DNA of 64,000 nt from Pseudomonas mediterranea CFBP 5447 (GCF_000774145.1 NZ_KN322986.1:186001-250000); one strand, 5' to 3'. Shown: positions 6,502 through 16,560, numbered from the stretch's first letter. The notes: generated by a model not told the origin, from the letters alone. Translations and numbers: made by a program.

Positions 6502-8499
6502 TCAGTCTTCCAGCAATTCTTCAGCCTGACCCAGGATGTTTTCCAGGGTGAAACCGAATTCCTCGAACAACGCCGGGGCAGGCGCCGATTCGCCGTAGGT
6601 GGTCATGCCGATCACGCGGCCTTCCAGACCCACGTACTTGTACCAGTAGTCGGCATGAGCAGCCTCGATGGCGATCCGGGCGCTGACCTGCAGCGGCAAT
6701 ACCGATTGCTTGTAGCCGGCGTCCTGGGCATCGAACACGCTGGTGCAAGGCATGGACACTACGCGCACGTTGCGGCCCTGCTCGGTCAGTTTGTCGTAGG
6801 CCTGGACCGCCAGGCCGACTTCGGAACCGGTGGCGATCAGGATCAGCTCAGGCTCGCCGATGCAATCCTTGAGCACATAGCCGCCACGGGCGATCTCGTC
6901 GATCTGGCCGACTTCGCGAGCCTGATGCTGCAGGTTCTGGCGGGAGAAGATCAGCGCCGACGGGCCGTCGTTGCGCTCGATCGCGTACTTCCAGGCCACC
7001 GCCGATTCCACGGCGTCGCATGGACGCCAGGTGTCCAGGTTCGGGGTGCAGCGCAGGCTCGCCAATTGCTCGATCGGCTGGTGAGTCGGGCCGTCTTCGC
7101 CCAGGCCGATGGAGTCGTGGGTGAAGACGTAGAGCACGCGCTTCTTCATCAAGGCCGACATGCGTACGGCATTGCGGGCGTATTCCATGAACATCAGGAA
7201 GGTAGCGCCGTAAGGCACCAGGCCGCCGTGCAGCGCGACGCCGTTCATGATCGCGCTCATGCCGAACTCACGAACGCCGTAGTACATGTAGTTGCCGCTG
7301 GCATCTTCGGCGCTGACGCCCTTGCAGCCTTTCCACAGGGTCAGGTTGGAGCCGGCCAGGTCGGCCGAACCGCCCAGCAGTTCCGGCAGCAATGGACCGA
7401 AAGCGTTCAGGGTGTTCTGGCTGGCCTTGCGGCTGGCAATGGTTTCGCCCTTGGCCGCGACTTCGGCGATGTAGGCCGAGGCTTTTTCGGCGAAGTCGGC
7501 AGGCAGCTCACCGCTGAGGCGACGCACCAGTTCGTTGGCCAGCGCAGGGAATTCGGCGGAATAGGCAGCGAAACGCTGATCCCAGTCGGCTTCGAGGGCA
7601 CGGCCTTTTTCCTTGGCGTCCCATTCGGCGTAGATGTCCGCCGGGATTTCGAACGGACCGTGTTCCCACTTCAATGCAGCGCGGGTCAAGGCGATTTCCT
7701 CGGCACCCAGGGGGGCGCCGTGGCAGTCTTCCTTGCCCTGCTTGTTCGGCGAGCCGAAACCGATGGTGGTCTTGCAGCAGATCAGGGTCGGCTGGGCGCT
7801 CTTGCGGGCCGTCTCGATGGCGGTCTTGATCTCTTCCGGATCGTGGCCGTCAACATTGCGGATCACCAGCCAGTTGTAGGCTTCGAAACGCTTCGGCGTG
7901 TCATCGGTGAACCAGCCTTCGACTTCACCGTCGATGGAAATGCCGTTGTCGTCGTAGAACGCGATCAGCTTGTCCAGGCCCAAGGTACCGGCCAGGGAGG
8001 CGACTTCATGGGAAATGCCTTCCATCATGCAGCCATCACCGAGGAACACGTAGGTGTGGTGATCGACAACGTTATGCCCTGGACGGTTGAACTGTGCTGC
8101 CAGGACTTTTTCCGCCAGGGCAAAGCCCACGGCATTGGCCAGGCCCTGGCCCAGTGGGCCGGTGGTGGTCTCCACGCCCGGGGTGTAGCCGTATTCGGGG
8201 TGGCCCGGGGTGCGGCTGTGCAATTGGCGGAAGTTCTTCAGGTCATCGATCGACAGGTCGTAGCCGGTCAGATGCAGCAGCGAGTAGATCAACATCGAGC
8301 CGTGGCCGTTGGACAGCACGAAGCGGTCACGGTCAGCGAACGATGGATTGCTCGGGCTGTGCTTGAGGTAGTCGCGCCACAGCACCTCGGCGATATCCGC
8401 CATGCCCATCGGGGCACCTGGGTGGCCGCTGTTGGCTTTCTGCACGGCATCCATGCTGAGGGCACGAATGGCATTGGCACGCTCACGACGGCTGGGCAT
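6502..8499 (-). CDS. tkt: Transketolase
   Basis: A 665-residue thiamine-diphosphate enzyme that moves two-carbon units between sugar phosphates, linking the pentose phosphate pathway and glycolysis. Motifs: KANSGHPGAPMGMAD and NGHGSMLIYSLLH in the N-domain, the ThDP motif GDGCMMEG continuing to DDNGISIDG, then ARNAVRMSALMKKRVLYVFTHDS and GEDGPTHQPIEQ in the pyrimidine domain. Length is standard. The ATG at 8499 has an AGGAGA ribosome site and begins the conserved MPSRRERANAIRAL; the longer frame adds 19 unrelated residues. It is divergent from the ArsR-methyltransferase gene, with 255 bases between them that hold a perfect palindrome. Confidence 0.97.
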   Translation of the reverse strand: MPSRRERANAIRALSMDAVQKANSGHPGAPMGMADIAEVLWRDYLKHSPSNPSFADRDRFVLSNGHGSMLIYSLLHLTGYDLSIDDLKNFRQLHSRTPGHPEYGYTPGVETTTGPLGQGLANAVGFALAEKVLAAQFNRPGHNVVDHHTYVFLGDGCMMEGISHEVASLAGTLGLDKLIAFYDDNGISIDGEVEGWFTDDTPKRFEAYNWLVIRNVDGHDPEEIKTAIETARKSAQPTLICCKTTIGFGSPNKQGKEDCHGAPLGAEEIALTRAALKWEHGPFEIPADIYAEWDAKEKGRALEADWDQRFAAYSAEFPALANELVRRLSGELPADFAEKASAYIAEVAAKGETIASRKASQNTLNAFGPLLPELLGGSADLAGSNLTLWKGCKGVSAEDASGNYMYYGVREFGMSAIMNGVALHGGLVPYGATFLMFMEYARNAVRMSALMKKRVLYVFTHDSIGLGEDGPTHQPIEQLASLRCTPNLDTWRPCDAVESAVAWKYAIERNDGPSALIFSRQNLQHQAREVGQIDEIARGGYVLKDCIGEPELILIATGSEVGLAVQAYDKLTEQGRNVRVVSMPCTSVFDAQDAGYKQSVLPLQVSARIAIEAAHADYWYKYVGLEGRVIGMTTYGESAPAPALFEEFGFTLENILGQAEELLED

Positions 8500-8690
8500 C
8501 GCTGATCTCCTGGGTTTGAATAACGAAACTGAAAAAAGGCGTGCATTTTCCCTCACCCACCCGCCCGGGGCAATGACAGATAGTCATCCAGAGCGGTTTT
8601 TCCGGTGGATAAAGTCGCTTTCGCCAGGTGAAACCTTTCCGCTGATGGTTTGTAGAGTAAAGCCCGTTTCCGGAAGTGCCATTTATCGAG

Positions 8691-8746
8691 CAATATCAAA
8701 ACTTTTTGATATTGACCTTGCGAGGAACCGGACCCATCACTAGACT
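8691..8746 (+). promoter_or_regulatory. Perfect 24-bp palindrome and candidate promoter before the ArsR-methyltransferase gene
   Basis: CAATATCAAAA and TTTTGATATTG (8691-8701 and 8704-8714) form an 11-bp-arm perfect palindrome with a 2-base centre. Just downstream, TTGCGA (8718-8723) and TAGACT (8741-8746) are spaced 17 bp and could be -35 and -10 boxes. Transcription would then start almost at the ATG (8755), which lacks a Shine-Dalgarno, so the mRNA may be leaderless. The symmetry is what an ArsR dimer would recognise; autoregulation is an inference. Confidence 0.65.
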
Positions 8747-8754
8747 GCCGCCCT

Positions 8755-9750
8755 ATGAACTTACGCGTGCCGTCCATTCGCCATGAAGACAGCGATGAGC
8801 TGGCGGCCCTTTGCAAGGCCGGCGGCGATCCGTTGCGGCTCAATGTATTGCGCGCCCTGGCCAACGATTCGTTCGGCGTATTGGAGCTGGCGCAGATTTT
8901 CGGCATCGGCCAGTCCGGCATGAGCCATCACCTCAAGGTCCTGGCCCAGGCCGACCTGGTGGCAACCCGCCGCGAAGGCAACGCCATTTTCTATCGCCGC
9001 GCCCTGCCCCACACCGAGCTGTTGGGCGGCAAGCTGCATGCGGCATTGCTGGACGAAGTGGACGAGTTGCACCTGCCGGCGGACGTGCAGGCCCGCATCG
9101 CCCAGGTGCATGGGCAGCGGGCCGCCGCCAGCCAGGACTTTTTCGCACGGGTAGCGGAAAAATTCCGGGCCCAGCAGGACCTGATCGCGGGACTGCCGCA
9201 ATACCGTGAGAGCGTCGTGGCACTGCTCGACAAGCTGAGCTTCGAGCCTGCCGCCACCGCCATTGAAGTCGGCCCCGGCGACGGCGCTTTCCTGCCGGAA
9301 CTGGCGCGGCGCTTCAGCCAGGTAACGGCACTGGACAACAGCCCGGCCATGCTCGAACTGGCGCGCCAGGTATGCGAACGCGAACAGCTGACTCATGTCA
9401 GCCTGCAATTGGCCGATGCCTTGGAGGGTGTGAACCTGCGGGCCGATTGCGTTGTATTGAACATGGTACTGCACCATTTTGCCGCACCGGCCGATGCGCT
9501 CAGGCACATGGCCGACCTGCTGCAACCAGGCGGTAGCCTGTTGGTGACAGAGTTATGCAGCCACAACCAGAGTTGGGCCAGGGAGGCCTGCGGTGATCTC
9601 TGGTTGGGGTTTGAACAGGACGACCTGGCCCGTTGGGCCACCGCTGCGGGCCTCGTGCCCGGGGAAAGCCTCTATGTAGGCTTACGTAATGGTTTCCAGA
9701 TCCAGGTTCGCCATTTTCAGCGACCGGCTGGCGACACTCACCATCGGTAA
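8755..9750 (+). CDS. ArsR-family regulator fused to a SAM-dependent methyltransferase domain
   Basis: A 331-residue, two-domain protein. Residues about 12-95 form an ArsR-type winged helix: DPLRLNVLRALANDSFGVLELAQIF, recognition helix GQSGMSHHLKVL, and a wing ending REGNAIFYRRAL. Residues about 150-310 are a class I methyltransferase fold with motif I AIEVGPGDGAFL, VTALDNSPAML and VLNMVLHHFA. It sits 19 bases upstream of metK, so the pair is an operon. The architecture matches what I recall of SAH- or SAM-responsive ArsR regulators (SahR type) of the methionine cycle, where the second domain senses ligand rather than methylates. Ligand and targets are inferred. No Shine-Dalgarno precedes the ATG. 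Confidence 0.9.
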   Translation: MNLRVPSIRHEDSDELAALCKAGGDPLRLNVLRALANDSFGVLELAQIFGIGQSGMSHHLKVLAQADLVATRREGNAIFYRRALPHTELLGGKLHAALLDEVDELHLPADVQARIAQVHGQRAAASQDFFARVAEKFRAQQDLIAGLPQYRESVVALLDKLSFEPAATAIEVGPGDGAFLPELARRFSQVTALDNSPAMLELARQVCEREQLTHVSLQLADALEGVNLRADCVVLNMVLHHFAAPADALRHMADLLQPGGSLLVTELCSHNQSWAREACGDLWLGFEQDDLARWATAAGLVPGESLYVGLRNGFQIQVRHFQRPAGDTHHR

Positions 9751-9769
9751 CTTGTAGGAAAACATCGAG

Positions 9770-10960
<1,191 letters not shown>

Positions 10961-10970
10961 TACCTGCTGT

Positions 10971-11015
10971 CATGAAAAAGCCCCTGGCGACTTGGTCGCC
11001 AGGGGCTTTTTCATG
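10971..11015. terminator. Bidirectional intrinsic terminator after metK
   Basis: A perfect 21-bp stem (10971-10991 with 10995-11015) and a 3-base loop, with AAAAAG and CTTTTT inside the arms. It ends the metK transcript. Confidence 0.9.
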
Positions 11016-11039
11016 CTTGGTATCAACTGACACACCGCG

Positions 11040-11172
11040 TTTTGTGGCGAGGGGATTTATCCCCGCCGGGCCGCGCAGCGGCCCCATATGGTTGAACGGA
11101 CGGCCTGATACCTCCAGGCAGACTTTAGGGCTGCTGCGCAGCCCAGCGGGGATAAATCCCCTCGCCACAAAA
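11040..11172. repeat. Large inverted repeat, GCGAGGGGATTTATCCCCGC family
   Basis: The terminal arms 11040-11066 and 11146-11172 are perfect 27-bp complements reading TTTTGTGGCGAGGGGATTTA at the outer end. The inner 79 bases contain further GC-rich complementarity (GCGCAGCGGCCCC against GGGCTGCTGCGC). It sits between the metK terminator and the convergent LysE gene. Confidence 0.85.
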
Positions 11173-11184
11173 GCCAGCAGACCT

Positions 11185-11805
11185 TCAGGAACGCCGCGCC
11201 ACCAGCAGGAACGAAGCCGCGCTCGCCAACAGTCCCGCACACATCCGGTTGAACAGACGCTTGCCGCTGGGTCGGGCAAACAACTTCCGCGCATAGATGC
11301 CCATGTAGCAATACAACCCGATGGCAATGCACTCCAACGCCAGGAACAACCCGCCCAGCACGGCGAACTGCTGGGTGACGGTACCCGAGCGGTCAACGAA
11401 TTGCGGCAGAAACGCGGTAAACAACAGGATCGCCTTGGGATTGCCGATTGCGACCAGGAACTCCTGGCGCGCCAGTTGCCCCATGCCCTTCGAACCCATC
11501 GCAGCTTCGCTACCGGCCTCGGGTCGGGCCCGCCACAGTTGCACGGCGAGGTAGAACAGATACCCGGCCCCCAAGAGTTTGATCCCCAGGAACAACAACT
11601 CCGAGGTATGCAGCACGGCGGTCAGTCCCACCGCTGCCAGGGCAATCATGATGGCGAACGCCAGCAGCCGGCCAATACCGCCGCTGCACGCCCGGACGAA
11701 GCCATAACGCGAGGCGTTGCTGATGGACAACAGGTTATTGGGACCTGGCGCCATGTTCAGGGCGAAACAGGCCGGAATGAAAACAGCGAGTGTCGTCAGG
11801 TCCAT
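11185..11805 (-). CDS. LysE-family amino acid exporter
   Basis: A 206-residue inner-membrane protein with about six hydrophobic segments and the LysE/RhtB signature near the N-terminus, PGPNNLLSISNASRYGFVRAC, plus AIGNPKAILLFTAFLPQFVD in the middle. Such proteins export amino acids or homoserine lactone-like compounds; substrate cannot be read from the sequence. The start MDLTTLAVF (ATG at 11805) fits the family, while the longer frame adds a non-hydrophobic tail. Single gene, convergent with metK; a repeat abuts its 3' end. Confidence 0.88.
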   Translation of the reverse strand: MDLTTLAVFIPACFALNMAPGPNNLLSISNASRYGFVRACSGGIGRLLAFAIMIALAAVGLTAVLHTSELLFLGIKLLGAGYLFYLAVQLWRARPEAGSEAAMGSKGMGQLARQEFLVAIGNPKAILLFTAFLPQFVDRSGTVTQQFAVLGGLFLALECIAIGLYCYMGIYARKLFARPSGKRLFNRMCAGLLASAASFLLVARRS

Positions 11806-12012
11806 CGGGTGCACTCCTGGCAGCGTGGATCGGGGGATCCATTCTGCGCCGGCCAGCGATGGGTTCAAGAGACAGTTGCACGATCAAATCGCGCCCCACT
11901 GTACCGCCATAGCAGTGCCATCAGGCTCGGCAAAATCCGGTAACCATCCGACCCTCGCCTCCTCCGTGTCAGTGGCTAGCCTTCAGGCACACCACCCAGC
12001 AAGGATGCTTCG

Positions 12013-13686
12013 ATGCTGCCGCTATTGTGTGCCCTCGCCGTTTTAATACTCATCCCCATTCCCGTCATCGCCGGCCCTTGCCCCGACTGGCCTGACGAAC
12101 GAGCCCGGGCGGAGGTCGCGGGCCTGCAAGGGCAAATCGACGCCTGGGACGACAGCTATCACCGCCTCGGCCGTTCGTTGGTCGCCGACGAGCTTTACGA
12201 TCAATCCCGTAGGCAGCTGGACCAATGGCGCAACTGTTTCGATCTTGCGGTAACCGCTGACCCGCTGCGCTCGGCGGCCGGCAAAGTGCGCCATCCGATC
12301 CCTCATACGGGCCTGGACAAACTGAAGGATGCCGACGCCGTGCGGGCCTGGCTGCAAAATCGGGAAGACATCTGGGCCCAGCCGAAAGTCGACGGTGTAG
12401 CAGTCACCCTGATCTATCGCGAAGGTCGCCTGCATCAGGCGATCAGCCGCGGCGATGGCATTCAAGGCCATGACTGGACGCCGACGGCGCGCAAGATCGG
12501 CGCCATTCCCCAACGCCTGCACCGGCCTTTGGACCTGCTCGTTCAGGGAGAGTTGTACTGGCGACTGGACAAGCATGTGCAGGCCAGGGATGGCAGTCTC
12601 AATGCCCGCTCAACCGTGGCGGGTTTGATGGCCCGCAAGGACCTGACGACTGATGAAGCCTCGGGTATCGGCCTGTTCCCCTGGGACTGGCCCGAAGGGC
12701 CCGCCACCCTCCCCGAACGGGAGGCCGCATTGAATGCCCTGGGCTTCACCGACACCAGCGGCTACAGCCAACCCGTCCAGGCCGCGACCGACGCCGAACG
12801 CTGGCGCGATCACTGGTATCGCACGGCGCTGCCATTCGCCAGCGACGGGATCGTCCTGCGCCAGAGCCGCCGACCGCCTGCCGAGCGCTGGCAGGCCAAG
12901 GCGCCGTTCTGGGGCGTGGCCTGGAAATACCCCTACGCCCAGGCACTGGCCGAAGTGCGCAAGGTGCACTTCAAGGTCGGGCGCACCGGGCGCATCACTC
13001 CGCTGCTGGAACTCGAACCTGTCATGCTCGACGACCGGCAGATCCGCCGGGTAAGCGTCAACTCCCTCAAGCGCTGGGAGGACCTGGACATCCGTCCCGG
13101 AGACCGGGTAGCCATCAGCCTGGCCGGGCTGACCATCCCGCGACTCGATGGCGTTGTGTTGCGCGGCGTCGAACGGCCGGACATCACGGTCCCTGTGGCG
13201 GCGGACTATCACCCGCTGAGTTGCTGGCAACCGACGCCCGGCTGTGAAAGTCAATTCCTGGCGCGCTTGAGCTGGCTCAGCGGCAAGCACGGCCTCGCCC
13301 TGCCCCATGTGGGCCTCGGAACCTGGGAAAAACTCCTGGCAGCGGGCCGACTCGACGGATTGCTGGATTGGATGACCCTCGATGCCGCCGAGCTTGCTAA
13401 CATGACCGGCTTCGGCGAACGCAGCAGCGCCCGCCTGCTCGTCAGTTTCCATGGCGCCCGACGACGCCCGTTCGGTCAATGGCTCAAGGCCCTTGGCTTA
13501 CCGCCCGCCGGAGCGGCCAGGCTGGATGGGCCGTGGGCGGTACTGGCCGAACGGACTACCGAACAATGGCAAGCTGAAGTCGGCATCGGGCCAGGACGCG
13601 CCGCGCAACTGAGCGCTTTCTTCCGCGACCCGCACGTGCTGGCGTTGAGTGAAGTATTACGGGCTGCCGGGGTCGAAGGTTTCTGA
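12013..13686 (+). CDS. ligB: NAD+-dependent DNA ligase LigB
   Basis: A 557-residue LigB-type ligase. The adenylated lysine is Lys125 in AQPKVDGVAVTL, followed by SRGDGIQGHDWT and EGVL-type motifs (PFASDGIVLR), an OB-fold region (KVHFKVGRTGRITPLLELEP, SVNSLKRWEDLDI) and a helix-hairpin-helix end. It lacks the four-cysteine zinc finger and the BRCT domain of LigA, as expected for LigB. The first 20 residues (MLPLLCALAVLILIPIPVIA) look like a Sec signal peptide, odd for a DNA enzyme but also a feature I recall in other LigB proteins. An AAGGA ribosome site precedes the ATG. The main ligase LigA should be elsewhere in the genome. Confidence 0.93.
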   Translation: MLPLLCALAVLILIPIPVIAGPCPDWPDERARAEVAGLQGQIDAWDDSYHRLGRSLVADELYDQSRRQLDQWRNCFDLAVTADPLRSAAGKVRHPIPHTGLDKLKDADAVRAWLQNREDIWAQPKVDGVAVTLIYREGRLHQAISRGDGIQGHDWTPTARKIGAIPQRLHRPLDLLVQGELYWRLDKHVQARDGSLNARSTVAGLMARKDLTTDEASGIGLFPWDWPEGPATLPEREAALNALGFTDTSGYSQPVQAATDAERWRDHWYRTALPFASDGIVLRQSRRPPAERWQAKAPFWGVAWKYPYAQALAEVRKVHFKVGRTGRITPLLELEPVMLDDRQIRRVSVNSLKRWEDLDIRPGDRVAISLAGLTIPRLDGVVLRGVERPDITVPVAADYHPLSCWQPTPGCESQFLARLSWLSGKHGLALPHVGLGTWEKLLAAGRLDGLLDWMTLDAAELANMTGFGERSSARLLVSFHGARRRPFGQWLKALGLPPAGAARLDGPWAVLAERTTEQWQAEVGIGPGRAAQLSAFFRDPHVLALSEVLRAAGVEGF

Positions 13687-13775
13687 CATTGTCCCGCGCA
13701 GTTGAACCCAAGGGGCGAACCTGCGTTCCAACAGCGCATCTGGACCGACCGCTCGCGAGTTTTTACGGAGTTGCT

Positions 13776-14171
13776 ATGAATTTCCTGCCCCCCTTTGCCT
13801 TGCTGGTCCTATGCGCCACCCTGGCCGCGCCCTCGATGGCGGACGAGCAGACCCCGGAGCTTACCGGTTGCGCAGCCAAGCGCCAGGGCATCATCAACCA
13901 GATCGAACTGGCCAGGTCCCGCGGCAATGCAGACCAGCAGGCCGGCCTGGAAACCGCCCTGAATGAAGTCACCACCCATTGCACCGACGCGTCCCTGCGC
14001 AAGGAGCGTGAAACCAAGGTGCTCGACGCCAAGCACGAAGTCAGCCGCCGCCAGGCCGACCTGGAAAAAGCCATGAAGAAAGGCGATCCCGAGCGGATCA
14101 ACAAGCGCAAGGACAAGCTGGCAGCCTCCCGCAAGGAACTGCAGGAAGCGGTGGATGAATTGGATAAATAA
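13776..14171 (+). CDS. DUF1090 periplasmic coiled-coil protein
   Basis: A 131-residue protein with a signal peptide (MNFLPPFALLVLCATLAAPSMA, cleaved at about residue 22). Its mature part is highly charged and helical: GCAAKRQGIINQIELARSRGN with a first cysteine, HCTDASLRKERE with a second, then a long coiled coil (EVSRRQADLEKAMKKGDPERI...). This is the DUF1090 (YqjC-like) layout. Function unknown; family members are small periplasmic proteins. The ATG at 13776 has a GGAG site and starts the signal peptide; the longer frame is not hydrophobic. It lies 89 bases after ligB, and a 17-bp inverted repeat follows its stop codon. Confidence 0.85.
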   Translation: MNFLPPFALLVLCATLAAPSMADEQTPELTGCAAKRQGIINQIELARSRGNADQQAGLETALNEVTTHCTDASLRKERETKVLDAKHEVSRRQADLEKAMKKGDPERINKRKDKLAASRKELQEAVDELDK

Positions 14172-14184
14172 GCGGCAAGTTTCG

Positions 14185-14240
14185 AGCTACAAGCTGCAAG
14201 TAACGGCGGATCGCGAGCCCTTCACTTGCAGCTTGTAGCT
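14185..14240. repeat. AGCTACAAGCTGCAAGT inverted repeat
   Basis: The perfect 17-bp arms 14185-14201 and 14224-14240 are separated by 22 bases. It belongs to a second repeat family (AGCTTGCAGCTTGAAGCT words) also seen at 21971-22147 and 57341-57416. It could fold as a terminator between two convergent genes. Confidence 0.8.
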
Positions 14241-14262
14241 GGTAACTTGAAGCTGCCCCACC

Positions 14263-14712
14263 TCAATGATCCCGAAACTCCTTATGACAGGCACTGCACG
14301 CATCCTCGACCTTCTGCACCGCCGGCCCCAGGTAACTGGCGCTGTAGGGCTGGACCTTGCTGGCCGTCACCAACTCCCCGGTGGCCGCTTCAAGACTGTG
14401 GGCCAGTTCCTGGAACCGCGCCTGTTTCTGCCAGACTTCATCCCGGGCGCTGGTGTGGTCCTGCTCGCGTACTGGCGGGAAGTGTTTCCACGGCTCGCGG
14501 GACAGCTGGTCAAGCTGCACGGCACCCTCGGCGAAGCGGGCACCGTCGAACGGGATCCGACCACGCAACATACCGCCCAACTCTTCGTTGGTCTTGAGCA
14601 TTTGCTTGAAAATCGCCTTGCGCTGGCCCAGTGGGGAGTTGGGATCGACACCGCCGCAGGCGGACACCATCAGGCAGGCCAGCATGACCATGGAAAATCG
14701 TTTTACAAACAT
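14263..14712 (-). CDS. Cytochrome c'-like haem lipoprotein
   Basis: A 149-residue predicted lipoprotein (signal MFVKRFSMVMLACLMVSAC, lipobox Cys19) with a single haem-binding CSACH motif at residues 139-143, five residues from the C-terminus. A C-terminal CxxCH on an otherwise all-helical protein of about 130 residues is the cytochrome c' four-helix layout. Here the helix start FKQMLKTNEELGGMLRG and the KVEDACSACHKEFRDH end fit well. The site probably faces the periplasm from a lipid anchor. Possible roles are NO binding or electron transfer, neither proven by sequence. It is divergent from mltA, sharing a 125-base promoter gap. Confidence 0.82.
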   Translation of the reverse strand: MFVKRFSMVMLACLMVSACGGVDPNSPLGQRKAIFKQMLKTNEELGGMLRGRIPFDGARFAEGAVQLDQLSREPWKHFPPVREQDHTSARDEVWQKQARFQELAHSLEAATGELVTASKVQPYSASYLGPAVQKVEDACSACHKEFRDH

Positions 14713-14837
14713 CTTGGCCTCGGAACAGGAAACGGCGGTTAGTATCCTCGGGTCATCGGCAAAGACCAATGGCCCTATTCACAATACGGGTTGTTCGAAT
14801 GCCTGACAGCGTTCGAACGACTGCAAGGAAAAATTTC

Positions 14838-16025
14838 ATGAACAGCCGCTTCAAGACCTGGCACAAAGGCCTGGCATTGACCCTACCGCTGATCGCGCTG
14901 CTATCCGGCTGCAATCGCGGTGAAAAGGTCGAAGAGCCCCAGACTCATGCCCTTGCCACTTATGTCAGCACCCCCTGGGAAGCGCTGCCGGCGGTCTCCG
15001 ATGAAGACCTGCTGGCCGGTTTCGGCTCCTGGCGCAGCGCTTGCACCCGGCTCAAGGCCGACGCGACCTGGGGAGCCACCTGTGCAGCGGCGGCCAATGT
15101 GCCGCAGTCCGCTCCCGCTGTGCGCAATTTCCTGAAACAGAACCTGGACGTCTACGGCTTGCGCTCGGGAGACAACAGCCCCAATGGCCTGATCACCGGG
15201 TATTACGAGCCGGTCTACCCGGGCAGCCTCACCCAGACCGCCAGCGCCAACATCCCGGTGTACGGCGTACCGGACGACATGATCATCGTGGCGCTGGACA
15301 GTCTCTACCCCGAGCTCAAGGGCAAGCGTCTGCGCGGTCGCCTCGAAGGCCGGGTACTCAAGCCCTACGACGACGCAGCCACCATCGAGACCAACGGCGT
15401 GAAGGCGCCCGTGATCGCCTGGCTGACGGACCCGATGAACCTGCAATTCCTGCAGATCCAGGGCTCGGGCCGTATTAGGCTCGATGACGGTCGCCAGTTG
15501 CGCATTGGCTATGCCGACCAGAACGGCCACCCTTACCGGCCAATCGGACGCTGGCTGGTCGAACAGGGCGAGCTGAAGAAGGAAGACGTGACCATGGGCA
15601 CCATCAGTGCCTGGGCCAAGGCTCATCCGACGCGGATTCCCGAACTGCTGGGCAGCAACCCCAGCTATGTATTTTTCAACCGCAACCCCGACAGCAACGA
15701 AGGCCCACGGGGCTCGTTGAATGTGCCGCTGACCGCCGGCTATAGCGTGGCGGTGGACCGCAAGGTCATCCCGCTGGGCAGCCTGTTATGGCTCTCCACC
15801 ACCCGCCCTGATGGCAGCGCATTGAACCGACCGGTAGCGGCCCAGGACACCGGCGGCGCCATTGCCGGCGAAGTACGGGCGGACCTGTTCTGGGGCACCG
15901 GCGAAGCCGCGGGGCAATTGGCCGGCGACATGAAGCAACAGGGGCAGATCTGGATGCTGTGGCCCAAGGGCATGGCGTTGCCGCAAGTGCCGCAGGTGGC
16001 GAATGCCGTCACCGCGAATCCCTGA
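14838..16025 (+). CDS. mltA: Membrane-bound lytic murein transglycosylase A
   Basis: A 395-residue outer-membrane lipoprotein (lipobox LLSGC, Cys25) that cleaves peptidoglycan glycan strands to anhydro products. The MltA barrel domain includes NGLITGYYEPVYPGS and IQGSGRI, and the C-terminal 3D domain carries GYSVAVDRKVIPLGSLLWL and the AQDTGGAIAG...ADLFWG block (residues 335-353) with conserved aspartates. The ATG at 14838 directly begins the lipoprotein signal after a GCAAGGAAAAA site; the longer frame adds 23 residues lacking family features. Divergent from the cytochrome gene; a REP pair follows. Confidence 0.95.
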   Translation: MNSRFKTWHKGLALTLPLIALLSGCNRGEKVEEPQTHALATYVSTPWEALPAVSDEDLLAGFGSWRSACTRLKADATWGATCAAAANVPQSAPAVRNFLKQNLDVYGLRSGDNSPNGLITGYYEPVYPGSLTQTASANIPVYGVPDDMIIVALDSLYPELKGKRLRGRLEGRVLKPYDDAATIETNGVKAPVIAWLTDPMNLQFLQIQGSGRIRLDDGRQLRIGYADQNGHPYRPIGRWLVEQGELKKEDVTMGTISAWAKAHPTRIPELLGSNPSYVFFNRNPDSNEGPRGSLNVPLTAGYSVAVDRKVIPLGSLLWLSTTRPDGSALNRPVAAQDTGGAIAGEVRADLFWGTGEAAGQLAGDMKQQGQIWMLWPKGMALPQVPQVANAVTANP

Positions 16026-16049
16026 GCAGGGCTCTGCCTGTGCCGACGC

Positions 16050-16142
16050 CTTCGCGAGCAGGCTCGCTCCCACATTGATTTCGGTGCTCACAAAATAGAT
16101 GTCCACTGGAGATCCACTGTGGGAGCGAGCCTGCTCGCGAAG
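16050..16142. repeat. REP inverted pair
   Basis: CGCGAGCAGGCTCGCTCCCA and its complement TGGGAGCGAGCCTGCTCGCG face each other with about 44 bases between them. It lies in the gap between convergent mltA and the MAPEG gene. Confidence 0.9.
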
Positions 16143-16176
16143 GGGCCAGCACGGCCCCAGGATTCAATAGCCAGGC

Positions 16177-16560
16177 TCAGACAGAAACACAGAAGAAACT
16201 GACGATCAGCCCCACTCCCACGAACCACACCAGCGAACGCAGAATCGCCCAGTCCGCCAGGTAGCAGATGATGTACAGCAGGCGGCTGGTGATGAACAAC
16301 ACCGCCAGCACATTGATGGTCACCAGCTCGGCATTGCCGGCCAGGTGCGCAACGATCACCGCGGCAGCGAATGCCGGGGCGATTTCAAAGCTGTTGAGCT
16401 GCGCGGCATAGGCGCGCCGGGGAAAACCCTCGAGGGTCTCCAGGAAGTCCCGAGGATCGTGGTTGTCTTGCAACCGGTATCTTCCGCCGATCTTGGCGAT
16501 GGCGATACACAGGTAAGGCAGGATGATCGCGATCAAAATACACCACAGGGCAACCGTCAT
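16177..16560 (-). CDS. MAPEG family membrane protein
   Basis: A 127-residue inner-membrane protein with four hydrophobic segments, starting MTVALWCILIAIILPYLCIA. The polar stretch NHDPRDFLETLEGFPRRAYAAQLNSFEIAPAFAA is the MAPEG (membrane-associated eicosanoid/glutathione metabolism) signature region between the first two helices. The bacterial role of these small members is unknown; some show glutathione transferase activity. The ATG at 16560 begins the first helix. It is 53 bases downstream of the EamA-type transporter gene in the same direction and may be co-transcribed. Confidence 0.85.
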   Translation of the reverse strand: MTVALWCILIAIILPYLCIAIAKIGGRYRLQDNHDPRDFLETLEGFPRRAYAAQLNSFEIAPAFAAAVIVAHLAGNAELVTINVLAVLFITSRLLYIICYLADWAILRSLVWFVGVGLIVSFFCVSV

